Shown piece after piece: positions 13,045 to 27,700 of a stretch of DNA of 64,000 nucleotides. Source of the DNA: Atherix ibis. Its lineage: Eukaryota > Arthropoda > Insecta > Diptera > Athericidae. Position 1 is the stretch's first letter; the number at the start of each line of letters is the position of its first letter. Below the pieces are notes generated by a model. The model made no database searches and was not told the origin of the DNA. It was given only the letters and a program-made list of their open reading frames with translations. The stretch spans positions 58,318,951 to 58,382,950 of the forward strand of contig OY282608.1 in assembly GCA_958298945.1 (NCBI GenBank), read 5' to 3'. The translations under genes were made by a program, and so were the position numbers.

Positions 13045-16000
13045 ACAAACCAACAAGCCAACAAACCAACAAGCCAACAAACCAACAAACCAACAAGCCA
13101 ACAAACCAACAAACCAACAAACCAACAAACCAACAAACCAACAAACCAACAAACCAACAAACCAGAAAGCCAACAAACTAACAAACCAACAAGCCAACAA
13201 ACCAACAAGCCAACAAGCCAACAAACCAACAAACCAACAAGCCAACAAACCAACAAACCAACACACCAACAAACCAACAAACCAACAAACCAACAAACTA
13301 ACAAAGCAACAAGCCAACAAACCAACAAACCAACAAACCAACGAATCAACAAACCAACAAACCAACAAGCCAACTAGCCAACAAACCAACAAACCAACAA
13401 ACCAGCAAACCAACAAACCAACAAACTAACAAAGCAACAAGCCAACAAACCAACAAACCAACAAACCAACAAGACAACAGGCCAACAAACCAACAAACCA
13501 ACAAGCCAACAAACCACCAAGCCAACAAACCAACAAACCAACAAGCCAACAAGCCAACAAACCAACAAACCAACAAACCAACAAGCCAACAAGCCAACAA
13601 ACCAACAAACCAACAAACAAACAAACCAACAAGCCAACAAGCCAACAAACCAACAAACCAACAAACCAACAAGCCAACAAACCAACAAGCCAACAAACCA
13701 ATAAACAAACAAACCAACAAGCCAACAAGCCAACAAACCAACAAACCAACAAGCCAACAAACCAACAAACCAACAAACCAACAAACCAACAAGCCAACAA
13801 ACCAACAAACCAACAAGCCAACAAGCCAACAAACCGACAAACGAACAAGCCAACAAACCAACAAGCCAACAAGCCAACAAGCCAACAAACCAACAAACCA
13901 ACAAACCAACAAGCCAACAAACCAACAAAGCAACAAACCAACAAACCAACAAACCACCAAACCAACAAGCCAACAAGCCAACAAACTAACAAACCAACAA
14001 ACCAACAAGCCAACAAACCAACAAACCAACAAACCAACAAGCCAACAAGCCATTAAACCAACAAACCAACAAGCCAACAAACCAACAAGCCAACAAACCA
14101 ACAAACCAACAAAGCAACAAGCCAACAAGCCAACAAACCAACAAGCCAACAAACCAACAAACCAACAAACCAACAAACCAACAAACTAAGTAACCAACAA
14201 GCCAACAAACCAACAAACCAACAAGCCAACAAGCAAACAAACCAATAAACCAACAAGCCAACAAACCAACAAACCAACACGCCAACAAACCAACAAAGCA
14301 ACAAGCCAACAAACCAACAAACCAACAAACCAACAAGCCAACAAACCAACAAACCAACAAGCCAACAAACCAACAAACAAATAAACCAACAAACCAACAA
14401 ACCAACAAACCAACAAGCCAACAAGCCAACAAACCAACAAACCAACAAACCAACAAGCCAACAAACCAACAAGCCAACAAACCAACAAACAAACAAACCA
14501 ACAAGCCAACAAGCCAACAAGCCAACAAACCAACAAACCAACAAGCCAACAAACCAACAAACCAACAAACCAACAAGCCAACAAGCCAACAAACCAACAA
14601 ACCAACAAGCCAACAAGCCAACAAACCGACAAACCAACAAGCCAACAAGCCAACAAACCAACAAACCAATAAGCCAACAAACCAACAAACAAATAAACCA
14701 ACAAACCAAAAAACCAACAAGCCAACAAAACAACAAACCAAGTAACCAAACAGCCAACAAACTAACAAACCAACAAGCCAACAAACCAACAAGCCAACAA
14801 GCCAACAAACCAACAAATTAACAAAGTAACAAACCAAAAAACCAACAAACCAAAAAACCAACAAACCAACAAACTATCAAACGAACAAAGTAACAAGCCA
14901 ACAAGCCAACAAACCAACAAACTAACAAGCCAACAAACCAACAAACCAACAAGCCAACAAGCCAACAAACCAACAAACCAACAAACCAACAAGTCAACAA
15001 ACCAACAAACCAACAAGCCAACAAACCAACAAACACACAAACCAACAAACCAACAAGCCAACAAGCCAACAAACCAACAAGCCAACAAACTAAGTAACCA
15101 ACAAGCTAACAAACCAACAAACCAACAAGCCAACAAGCCAACAAACCAACAAACCAACAAGCCAACAAACCAACAAACCAACAAGCCAACAAACCAACAA
15201 ACCAACAAACCAAAAAACCAACAAACCAACAAACCAACAAAGCAATAAACCAACAAACCAACAAACCAACAAGCCAACAAGCCAACAAACCAACAAACCA
15301 ACAAGCCAACAAACCAACAAACCAACAAACCAACAAACCAACAAGCCAACAAACCAACAAACAAATAAACCAAGAAACCAACAAACCAACAAACCAACAA
15401 ACCAACAAACCAACAAAACAACAAACAAATAAACCAACAAACCAACAAACCAACAAACCAACAAACCAACAAACCAATGAACCAACAAACCAACAAACGA
15501 ACAAACCAACAAACCAAGAAACCAACAAACTAACAAACCAACAAGCCAACAAGCCAACAAACCAACAAGCCAACAAACCAACAAGCCAACAAACCAACAA
15601 GCCAACAAACCAACAAGCCAACAAGCCAACAAACGAACAAACAAACAAAGCAACAAACCAACAAACCAACCAACAAACAAACCAACAAACTAACAAACCA
15701 ACAAGCCAACAAACCAACAAACCAACAAGCCAACAAACCAACAAACCAACAAACCAACAAACCAACAAGCCAACAAGCCAACAAACTAACAAACCAGCAA
15801 GCCAACAAACCAACAAACCAACAAGCCAACAAACCAACAAACCAACAAACCAACAAACCAACAAACCAACAAACAAAAAAACCAACAAACTAACAAACCA
15901 ACAAGCCAAAAAACCAACAAGCCAACAAGCCAACAAGCCAACAAGCCAACAAACCAACAAACCAACAAGCCAACAAACCAACAAACCAACAAACCAACAA

Positions 16001-17360
16001 ACCAACAAACCAACAAACCAACAAACCAGAAAGCCAACAAACTAACAAACCAACAAGCCAACAAACCAACAAGCCAACAAGCCAACAAACCAACAAACCA
16101 ACAAAGCAACAAACCAACAAACCAACAAACCAACAAACCAACAAACCAACAAACCAACAAACTAACAAACCAACAAGCCAACAAACCAACAAACCAACAA
16201 GCCAACAAGCCAACAAACCAACAAATCAACAAACCAACAAGCCAACAAACTAACAAACCAACAAGCCAACAAACCAACAAACCAACAAGTCAACAAACCA
16301 AGAAACCAACAAACCAACAAACCAACAAACCAACAAACCAAAAAACCAACAAACCAACAAGCCAAGAAGCCAACAAACCAACAAACTAACAAACCAACAA
16401 ACGAACTAACCAACAAACCAACAAGCCAACAAGCCAACAAACTAACAAACCAAGTAACCAAAAAGCCAACAAACTAACAAACCAACAAGCCAACAAGCCA
16501 ACAAACCAACAAACCAACAAAGCAACAAGCCAACAAGCCAACAAACCAACAAACCAACAAGCCAACAAATAATGTAACCAAAAAGCCAACAAACTAACAA
16601 ACCAACAAGCCAACAAACCAACAAACCAACAAGCCAACAAGCCAACAAACCAACAAACCAACAAACCATCAAGCCAACAAACCAACAAGCCAACAAACCA
16701 GCAAACCAAAAAACCAACAAACCAACAAACTAACAAACCAACAAGCCAACAAACCAACAAACCAAGAAGCCAACAAACCAACAAACTAAGAAGCCAACAA
16801 ACCAACAAACCAACAAGCCAACAAGCCAACAAACCAACAGACCAACAAACCAACAAGCCAACAAACCAACAAGCCAACAAACCAACAAACCAACAAACCA
16901 AGTAACCAACAAACAAACAAACCATCAAACGAACAAAGCAACAAACCAACAAACCAACAAACCAACAAGCCAACAAACCAAGTAACCAAAAAGCCAACAA
17001 ACTAACAAACCAACAAACCAACAAACCAACAAGCCAACAAACCAACAAACCAACAAACCAACAAACCATCAAACGAACAAGCCAACAAACCAACAAACCA
17101 AGTAACCAAAAAGCCAACAAACTAACAAACCAACAAGCCAACAAACCAACAAGCCAACAAGCTAACAAACCAACAAACCAACAAAGCAACAAACCAAAAA
17201 ACCAACAAACCAAACAACCAACAAACCAACAAACCATCAAACGAACAAAGCAACAAGCCAACAAGCCAACAAAACAACAAACCAACAAGTTAACAAACCA
17301 ACAAACCAACAAGCCAACAAGCCAACAAACCAACAAACCAACAAACCAACAAACCAACAA
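13045..17360 (+). repeat. 4.3 kb superunit, first copy of a near-identical tandem dimer
   Basis: This block matches the following block at an offset of 4,320 bp up to about 14.0 kb and at 4,296 bp afterwards. Landmarks agree one for one: CCAGAAAG, AACACACC, AACGAATC, CCATTAAA, CTATCAAA (14,874 and 19,170), CCAATGAA, the AATAATGTAACC context near 16.57 kb, and two CCATCAAA clusters near 16.92 and 17.23 kb. I noticed only two base differences (14,232 A against 18,528 G; 14,846 C against 19,142 A) and one 24-bp difference. Units outside the dimer differ far more, so this duplication looks recent. Confidence 0.85.
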
Positions 17361-20300
17361 GCCAACAAACCAACAAGCCAACAAACCAACAAGCCAACAA
17401 ACCAACAAACCAACAAGCCAACAAACCAACAAACCAACAAACCAACAAACCAACAAACCAACAAACCAACAAACCAACAAACCAGAAAGCCAACAAACTA
17501 ACAAACCAACAAGCCAACAAACCAACAAGCCAACAAGCCAACAAACCAACAAACCAACAAGCCAACAAACCAACAAACCAACACACCAACAAACCAACAA
17601 ACCAACAAACCAACAAACTAACAAAGCAACAAGCCAACAAACCAACAAACCAACAAACCAACGAATCAACAAACCAACAAACCAACAAGCCAACTAGCCA
17701 ACAAACCAACAAACCAACAAACCAGCAAACCAACAAACCAACAAACTAACAAAGCAACAAGCCAACAAACCAACAAACCAACAAACCAACAAGACAACAG
17801 GCCAACAAACCAACAAACCAACAAGCCAACAAACCACCAAGCCAACAAACCAACAAACCAACAAGCCAACAAGCCAACAAACCAACAAACCAACAAACCA
17901 ACAAGCCAACAAGCCAACAAACCAACAAACCAACAAACAAACAAACCAACAAGCCAACAAGCCAACAAACCAACAAACCAACAAACCAACAAGCCAACAA
18001 ACCAACAAGCCAACAAACCAATAAACAAACAAACCAACAAGCCAACAAGCCAACAAACCAACAAACCAACAAGCCAACAAACCAACAAACCAACAAACCA
18101 ACAAACCAACAAGCCAACAAACCAACAAACCAACAAGCCAACAAGCCAACAAACCGACAAACGAACAAGCCAACAAACCAACAAGCCAACAAGCCAACAA
18201 GCCAACAAACCAACAAACCAACAAACCAACAAGCCAACAAACCAACAAAGCAACAAACCAACAAACCAACAAACCACCAAACCAACAAGCCAACAAGCCA
18301 ACAAACTAACAAACCAACAAACCAACAAGCCAACAAACCAACAAGCCATTAAACCAACAAACCAACAAGCCAACAAACCAACAAGCCAACAAACCAACAA
18401 ACCAACAAAGCAACAAGCCAACAAGCCAACAAACCAACAAGCCAACAAACCAACAAACCAACAAACCAACAAACCAACAAACTAAGTAACCAACAAGCCA
18501 ACAAACCAACAAACCAACAAGCCAACAGGCAAACAAACCAATAAACCAACAAGCCAACAAACCAACAAACCAACACGCCAACAAACCAACAAAGCAACAA
18601 GCCAACAAACCAACAAACCAACAAACCAACAAGCCAACAAACCAACAAACCAACAAGCCAACAAACCAACAAACAAATAAACCAACAAACCAACAAACCA
18701 ACAAACCAACAAGCCAACAAGCCAACAAACCAACAAACCAACAAACCAACAAGCCAACAAACCAACAAGCCAACAAACCAACAAACAAACAAACCAACAA
18801 GCCAACAAGCCAACAAGCCAACAAACCAACAAACCAACAAGCCAACAAACCAACAAACCAACAAACCAACAAGCCAACAAGCCAACAAACCAACAAACCA
18901 ACAAGCCAACAAGCCAACAAACCGACAAACCAACAAGCCAACAAGCCAACAAACCAACAAACCAATAAGCCAACAAACCAACAAACAAATAAACCAACAA
19001 ACCAAAAAACCAACAAGCCAACAAAACAACAAACCAAGTAACCAAACAGCCAACAAACTAACAAACCAACAAGCCAACAAACCAACAAGCCAACAAGCCA
19101 ACAAACCAACAAATTAACAAAGTAACAAACCAAAAAACCAAAAAACCAAAAAACCAACAAACCAACAAACTATCAAACGAACAAAGTAACAAGCCAACAA
19201 GCCAACAAACCAACAAACTAACAAGCCAACAAACCAACAAACCAACAAGCCAACAAGCCAACAAACCAACAAACCAACAAACCAACAAGTCAACAAACCA
19301 ACAAACCAACAAGCCAACAAACCAACAAACACACAAACCAACAAACCAACAAGCCAACAAGCCAACAAACCAACAAGCCAACAAACTAAGTAACCAACAA
19401 GCTAACAAACCAACAAACCAACAAGCCAACAAGCCAACAAACCAACAAACCAACAAGCCAACAAACCAACAAACCAACAAGCCAACAAACCAACAAACCA
19501 ACAAACCAAAAAACCAACAAACCAACAAACCAACAAAGCAATAAACCAACAAACCAACAAACCAACAAGCCAACAAGCCAACAAACCAACAAACCAACAA
19601 GCCAACAAACCAACAAACCAACAAACCAACAAACCAACAAGCCAACAAACCAACAAACAAATAAACCAAGAAACCAACAAACCAACAAACCAACAAACCA
19701 ACAAACCAACAAAACAACAAACAAATAAACCAACAAACCAACAAACCAACAAACCAACAAACCAACAAACCAATGAACCAACAAACCAACAAACGAACAA
19801 ACCAACAAACCAAGAAACCAACAAACTAACAAACCAACAAGCCAACAAGCCAACAAACCAACAAGCCAACAAACCAACAAGCCAACAAACCAACAAGCCA
19901 ACAAACCAACAAGCCAACAAGCCAACAAACGAACAAACAAACAAAGCAACAAACCAACAAACCAACCAACAAACAAACCAACAAACTAACAAACCAACAA
20001 GCCAACAAACCAACAAACCAACAAGCCAACAAACCAACAAACCAACAAACCAACAAACCAACAAGCCAACAAGCCAACAAACTAACAAACCAGCAAGCCA
20101 ACAAACCAACAAACCAACAAGCCAACAAACCAACAAACCAACAAACCAACAAACCAACAAACCAACAAACAAAAAAACCAACAAACTAACAAACCAACAA
20201 GCCAAAAAACCAACAAGCCAACAAGCCAACAAGCCAACAAGCCAACAAACCAACAAACCAACAAGCCAACAAACCAACAAACCAACAAACCAACAAACCA

Positions 20301-21670
20301 ACAAACCAACAAACCAACAAACCAGAAAGCCAACAAACTAACAAACCAACAAGCCAACAAACCAACAAGCCAACAAGCCAACAAACCAACAAACCAACAA
20401 AGCAACAAACCAACAAACCAACAAACCAACAAACCAACAAACCAACAAACCAACAAACTAACAAACCAACAAGCCAACAAACCAACAAACCAACAAGCCA
20501 ACAAGCCAACAAACCAACAAATCAACAAACCAACAAGCCAACAAACTAACAAACCAACAAGCCAACAAACCAACAAACCAACAAGTCAACAAACCAAGAA
20601 ACCAACAAACCAACAAACCAACAAACCAACAAACCAAAAAACCAACAAACCAACAAGCCAAGAAGCCAACAAACCAACAAACTAACAAACCAACAAACGA
20701 ACTAACCAACAAACCAACAAGCCAACAAGCCAACAAACTAACAAACCAAGTAACCAAAAAGCCAACAAACTAACAAACCAACAAGCCAACAAGCCAACAA
20801 ACCAACAAACCAACAAAGCAACAAGCCAACAAGCCAACAAACCAACAAACCAACAAGCCAACAAATAATGTAACCAAAAAGCCAACAAACTAACAAACCA
20901 ACAAGCCAACAAACCAACAAACCAACAAGCCAACAAGCCAACAAACCAACAAACCAACAAACCATCAAGCCAACAAACCAACAAGCCAACAAACCAGCAA
21001 ACCAAAAAACCAACAAACCAACAAACTAACAAACCAACAAGCCAACAAACCAACAAACCAAGAAGCCAACAAACCAACAAACTAAGAAGCCAACAAACCA
21101 ACAAACCAACAAGCCAACAAGCCAACAAACCAACAGACCAACAAACCAACAAGCCAACAAACCAACAAGCCAACAAACCAACAAACCAACAAACCAAGTA
21201 ACCAACAAACAAACAAACCATCAAACGAACAAAGCAACAAACCAACAAACCAACAAACCAACAAGCCAACAAACCAAGTAACCAAAAAGCCAACAAACTA
21301 ACAAACCAACAAACCAACAAACCAACAAGCCAACAAACCAACAAACCAACAAACCAACAAACCATCAAACGAACAAGCCAACAAACCAACAAACCAAGTA
21401 ACCAAAAAGCCAACAAACTAACAAACCAACAAGCCAACAAACCAACAAGCCAACAAGCTAACAAACCAACAAACCAACAAAGCAACAAACCAAAAAACCA
21501 ACAAACCAAACAACCAACAAACCAACAAACCATCAAACGAACAAAGCAACAAGCCAACAAGCCAACAAAACAACAAACCAACAAGTTAACAAACCAACAA
21601 ACCAACAAGCCAACAAGCCAACAAACCAACAAACCAACAAACCAACAAACCAACAAGCCAACAAACCAAC
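17361..21670 (+). repeat. 4.3 kb superunit, second copy of the tandem dimer
   Basis: This copy lacks 24 bp (three octamers) present in the first copy between about 14,020 and 14,050; the missing units would lie near 18,345. After the gap the two copies stay in step to about 21,670, where the AAA/AAG order diverges. The copies abut with no other sequence between them, as expected for unequal crossing-over or a tandem duplication of one superunit. Confidence 0.85.
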
Positions 21671-22121
21671 AAACCAACAAGCCAACAAACCAACAAACCA
21701 ACAAACCAACAAACTAACAAGCCAACAAGCCAACAAACCAACAAACCAACAAGCCAACAAACCAACAAACCAACAAACCAACAAACCAACAAACCAACAA
21801 GCCAACAAGCCAACAAACCAACAAACCAACAAGCCAACAAGCCAACAAACCAACAAGCCAACAAACCAACGAGCCAACAAGCCAACAAACCAACAAGCCA
21901 ACAAGCCAACAAACCAACAAACCAACAAGCCAACAAACCAACAAACCAACAAACCAACAAGCCAACAAACCAACAAACAAATAAGCCAACAAACCAAAAA
22001 CCAACAAACCAACAAACCAAACAAACCAACAAACCAACAAACCAACAAACTATGTAATCAACAAGCCAACAAACCAACAAACCAACAAACCAACAAGCCA
22101 ACAAACCAACAAACCAACAAG

Positions 22122-22241
22122 CCAACAAACCAACAAACCAACAAACCAACAAACCAACAAACCAACAAACCAACAAACCAACAAACCAACAAACCAACAA
22201 ACCAACAAACCAACAAACCAACAAACCAACAAACCAACAAA
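22122..22241 (+). repeat. Run of 15 perfect CCAACAAA units
   Basis: Fifteen consecutive octamers are identical CCAACAAA with no AAG unit or substitution, ending where a CCATCAAA variant begins at 22,242. It is the longest pure run I noticed; most of the array changes unit type every two to four octamers. It may be a recently amplified patch. Confidence 0.8.
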
Positions 22242-24738
22242 CCATCAAACGAACAAAGCAACAAGCCAACAAGCCAACAAACCAACCAACCAACAAGCCA
22301 ACAAACCAACAAACCAACAAACCAACAAGCCAACAAACCAACAAACCAACAAACCAACAAACCAACAAACCAACAAACCAACAAGCCAACAAACCAACAA
22401 ACCAACAAACCAACAAACCAACAAACCAAGTAACCAACAAACCAACAAACCATCAAACGAACAAAGCAACAAACCAACAAGCCAACAAGCCAACAAAACA
22501 ACAAACCAAGTAACCAAAAAGCCAACAAACTAACAAACTAACAAGCCAACAAACCAACAAGCCAACAAGCCAACAAAACAACAAACCAACAAAGCAACAA
22601 ACCAAAAATCCAACAAACCAAAAAACCAACAAACCAACAAACCATCAAACGAACAAAGCAACAATCCAACAAGCCAACAAACCAACAAACCAACAAGCCA
22701 ACAAACCAACAAACCAACAAGCCAACAAGCCAACAAACCAACAAACCAACAAACCAACAAGTCAACAAACCAACAAACCAACAAGCCAACAAACCAACAA
22801 ACCAACAAACCAACAAACCAACAAGCCAACAAGCCAACAAACCAACAAACCAACAAACCAATAAACTAAGTAACCAACAAGCTAACAAACCAACAAACCA
22901 ACAAGCCAACAAGCCAACAAACCAACAAACCAACAAGCCAACAAACCAACAAACCAACAAACCAACAAGCCAACAAACCTACAAACCAACAAACCAAAAA
23001 ACCAACAAACCAACAAACCAACAAACCAACAAACCAACAAACCAACAAGCCAACAAACCAACAAACAAATAAACCAACAAACCAACAAACCAACAAACCA
23101 ATAAACCAACAAGCCAACAAACCAAGTAACCAAAAAGCCAACAAACTAACAAACCAACAAACCAACAAGCCAACAAACCAACAAACCATCCAACGAAAAA
23201 AGCAACAAACCAACAAGCCAACAAGCCAACAAACCAACAAACCAATAAACCATCAAGCCAACAAACCAACAAGCACACAAACCAGCAAACCAAAAAACCA
23301 ACAAACCAACAAACTAACGAACCAACAAGCCAACAAACCAACAAACCAACAAGCCAAAAAGCCAACAAACCAACAAATCAATAAACCATCAAGCCAACAA
23401 ACCAACAAGCCAACAAACCAGCAAACCAAAAAACCAACAAACCAACAAACTAACAAACCAACAAGCCAACAAACCAACAAACCAAGAAGCCAACAAACCA
23501 ACAAACTAAGAAGCCAACAAACCAACAAACCAACAAGTCAACAAGCCAACAAACCAACAAAGCAACAAACCAACAAGCCAACAAACCAACAAGCCAACAA
23601 ACCAACAAACCAACAAACCAAGTAACCAACAAACCAACAAACCATCAAACGAACAAAGCAACAAACCAACAAACCAACAAACCAACAAGCCAACAAACCA
23701 AGTAACCAAAAAGCCAACAAACTAACAAACCAACAAACCAACAAACCAACAAGCCAACAAACCAACAAACCAACAAACCAACAAACCATCCAACGAACAA
23801 AGCAACAAACCAACAAGCCAACAAGCCAACAAACCAACAAACCAAGTAACCAAAAAGCCAACAAACTAACGAACCAACAAGCCAACAAACCAACAAACCA
23901 ACAAACCAACAAACCAACAAACCAACAAACCAACAAGCCAACAAGCCAACAAACCAACAAACCAACTAGCCAACCAACCAACAAACCAACAAGCCAACAA
24001 ACCAACAAACCAACAAACCAACAAACCAACAAACCAACAAACCAACAAACTAACAAACCAACAAGCCAACAAACCAACAAACCAACAAACCATCAAACGA
24101 ACAAAGCAACAAGCCAACAAGCCAACAAACCATCAAACCAACATGCCAACAAACCAACAAACCAACAAGCCAACAAACCAACAAACCAACAAACCAACAA
24201 ACCAACAAACCAACAAACCAACAAGCCAACAAACCAACAAGCCAACAAACCAACAAGCCAACAAGCCAACAAACCAACAAACCAACAAAGCAACAAACCA
24301 ACAAACCAACAAACCAACAAACCAACAAACTAACAAACCAACAAGCCAACAAACCAACAAACCAACAAACCAAAAAACCAACAAACTAACAAACCAACAA
24401 GCCAAAAAACCAACAAGCCAACAAGCCAACAAAGCAACAAGCCAACAAACCAACAAACCAACAAGCCAACAAACCAACAAACCAACAAACCAACAAACCA
24501 ACAAACCAGAAAGCCAACAAACAAATAAACCAACAAACCAAAAACCAACAAACCAACAAACCAACAAACTAACAAGCCAACAAACCAACAAACCAACAAG
24601 CCAACAAGCCAACAAACCAACAAACCAACAAGTCAACAAACCAACAAACGAACAAGCCAACAAACCAACAAACCAACAAACCAACAAACCAACAAGCCAA
24701 CAAGCCAACAAACCAACAAACCAACAAACCAACAAACT

Positions 24739-27700
24739 AAGTAACCAACAAGCTAACAAACCAACAAACCAACAAGCCAACAAGCCAACAAACCAACAAA
24801 CCAACATGCCAAGAAACCAACAAACCAACAAGCCAACAAACCAACAAACCAACAAACCAAAAAACCAACAAACCAACAAACCCACAAACCAATAAACCAA
24901 CAAACCAACAAACCGACATGCCAACAAGCCAACAAACCAACAAACCAACAAACAAATAAACCAACAAACCAACAAACCAACAAACCAACAAACCAACAAA
25001 CCAACAAACCAACAAACAAATAAACCAACAAACCAACAAACCAACAAACCAACAAACCAACAAGCCAACAAGCCAACAAACTGACAAACCAACAAGCCAA
25101 CAAACCAACAAACCAACAAGCCAACAAACCAACAAACCAACAAACCAACAAACAAAAAAACCAACAAACTAACAAACCAACAAGCCAAAAAACCAACAAG
25201 CCAACAAGCCAACAAACCAACAAGCCAACAAACCAACAAACCAACAAGCCAACAAACCAACAAACCAACAAACCAACAAACCAACAAACCAGAAAGCCAA
25301 CAAACTAACAAACCAACAAGCCAACAAACCAACAAGCCAACAAGCCAACAAACCAACAAACCAACAAAGCAACAAACCAACAAACCAACAAACCAACAAA
25401 CCAACAAACTAACAAACCAACAAGCCAACAAACCAACAAACCAACGAACCAACAAGCCAACAAACCAACAAACCAACAAACCAACAAACCAACAAGCCAA
25501 CAAGCCAACAAACAAACAAACCAACAATCCAACAAACCAACAAACCAGCAAACCAACAAACCAACAAACCAACAAACCAACAAGCCAACAAGCCAACAAA
25601 CCAACAAACCAACAAGCCAACAAGCCAACAAACCAACAAACCAACAAGCCAATAAACCAACAAACCAACAAACCAACAAACCAACAAATCAACAAACCAA
25701 CAAACCAACAAACCAACAAGCCAACAAACCAACAAGCCAACAAGCCAACAAACCAACAAACCAACAAGCCAACAAACCAACAAACCAACAAACCAACAAG
25801 CCAACAAACCAACAAACCAACAAACCAACAAACCAAGTAACCAAAACGCCAACAAACTAACAAACCAACAAGCCAACAAACCAACAAACCAACAAACCAA
25901 CAAACCAACAATCCAACAAACCAACAAGCCAACAAACCAACAAACCAACAAACCAACATGCCAACAAACCAACACACTAAGTAACCAACAAGCCAACAAA
26001 CCAACAAACGAACAAATCAACAAGCCAACAAAGCAACAAACCAACAAGCCAACAAACCAACAAACCAACAAACCAACAAACCAACAAAGCAACAAGCCAA
26101 CAAACCAACAAGCCAACAAGCCAACAAACCAACAAACCAACAAGCCAACAAACCAACAAACCAACAAACCAACAAGCCAACAAACCGACAAACAAATAAA
26201 CCAACAAACCAAAAATCAACAAACCAACAAACCAACAAACCAACAAACCAACAAACCAACAAACTAAGTAATCAACAAGCCAACAAACTAACAAACCAAC
26301 AAGCCAACAAGTCAACAAACCAACTAGCCAACAAACCAACAAACCAACAAACCAACAAGCCAACAAACCAACAAACCAACAAACCAACAAACCAACAAAC
26401 TAACAAACTAACAAACCAACAAGCGAACAAACCAACAAACCAACAAACCATCAAACGAACAAAGCAACAAGCCAACAAGCCAACAAACCATCAAACCAAC
26501 AAGCCAACAAACCAACAAACCAACAAGCCAACAAACCAACAAACCAACAAACCAACAAACCAATAAACCAACAAACAAACAAACCAACAAGCCAACAAAC
26601 CAACAAACCAGAAAGCCAACAAACAAATAAACCAACAAACCAAAAACCAACAAACCAACAAGCGAACAAACCAACAAACCAACAAACCATCAAACGAACA
26701 AAGCAACAAGCCAACAAACTAACAAACCAACAAACCAACAAACCAACAAACTTGAAAGCCAACAAACAAATAAACCAACAAACCAAAAACCAACAAACCA
26801 ACAAACCAACAAACTAACAAGCCAACAAACCAACAAACCAACAAGCCAACAAGCCAACAAACCAACAAACCAACAAGTCAACAAACCAACAAACCAACAA
26901 GCCAACAAACCAACAAACCAACAAACCAACAAACCAACAAACCAACAAGCCAACAAGCCAACAAACCAACAAACCAACAAACCAACAAACTAAGTAACCA
27001 ACAAACCAACAAGCCAACAAACCAACAAACCAGAAAGCCAACAAACAAATAAACCAACAAACCAAAAACCAACAAACCAACAAACCAACAAACCAACAAG
27101 CCAACAAACCAACAAACCAACAAACCAACAAACCAACAAACCAGAAAGCCAATAAACAAATAAACCAACAAACCAAAAACCAACAAACCAACAAACTAAC
27201 AAGCCAACAAACCAACAAACCAACAAACCAACAAACTAAGTAACCAACAAGCTAACAAACCAACAAACCAACAAGCCAACAAGCCAACAAACCAACAAAC
27301 CAACAAGCCAACAAACCAACAAACCAACAAGCCAACAAACCAACAAACCAACAAACCAAAAAACCAACAAACCAACAAACCAAAAAACCAATAAACCAAC
27401 AAACCAACAAACCGACATGCCAACAAGCCAACAAACCAACAAACCAACAAACAAATAAACCAACAAACCAACAAACCAACAAACCAACAAACCAACAAAC
27501 CAACAAACAAATAAACCAACAAACCAACAAACCAACAAACCAACAAGCCAACAAGCCAACAAACTGACAAACCAACAAGCTAACAAACCAACAAACCAAC
27601 AAGCCAACAAACCAACAAACCAACAAACCAACAAACAAAAAAACCAACAAACTAACAAACCAACAAGCCAAAAAACCAACAAGCCAACAAGCCAACAAAC

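Larger units (their letters stand above)
1..22060 (+). repeat. Higher-order domain A: superunits of about 5.1, 5.15, 3.66 and 4.30 kb
   Basis: A compound landmark recurs in order: a unit containing CCATTAAA, then AACTAAGTAACC, then AAGCAAAC followed by CCAATAAA. The AACTAAGTAACC element of this context starts at 261, 5,379, 10,528, 14,184 and 18,480, giving spacings of 5,118, 5,149, 3,656 and 4,296 bp, all within a few bases of multiples of 8. Segments around the first three landmarks (about 130-830, 5,250-5,940 and 10,395-11,110) also agree in their flanking AAA/AAG order, with small gaps. The domain is therefore built from related kilobase superunits, not from independently mutating octamers. 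Boundaries are approximate because they were read by eye. Confidence 0.75.

Noticed and set aside
16560..16585. AATAATGTAACC as a promoter or replication origin element
   Set aside because: It is a two- or three-base variant of the octamer inside a superunit, copied at 20,864 and, in altered form, near 61,053 and 62,646. It lies in no distinct AT-rich region and near no gene.
24143..24895. A + strand frame of 250 codons rich in Thr, Asn, Gln, Lys and Pro
   Set aside because: It starts at an ATG created by the AACATGCC variant and is pure octamer translation. The similar frames near 34,184, 35,608 and 38,670 start at copies of the same variant in duplicated modules.
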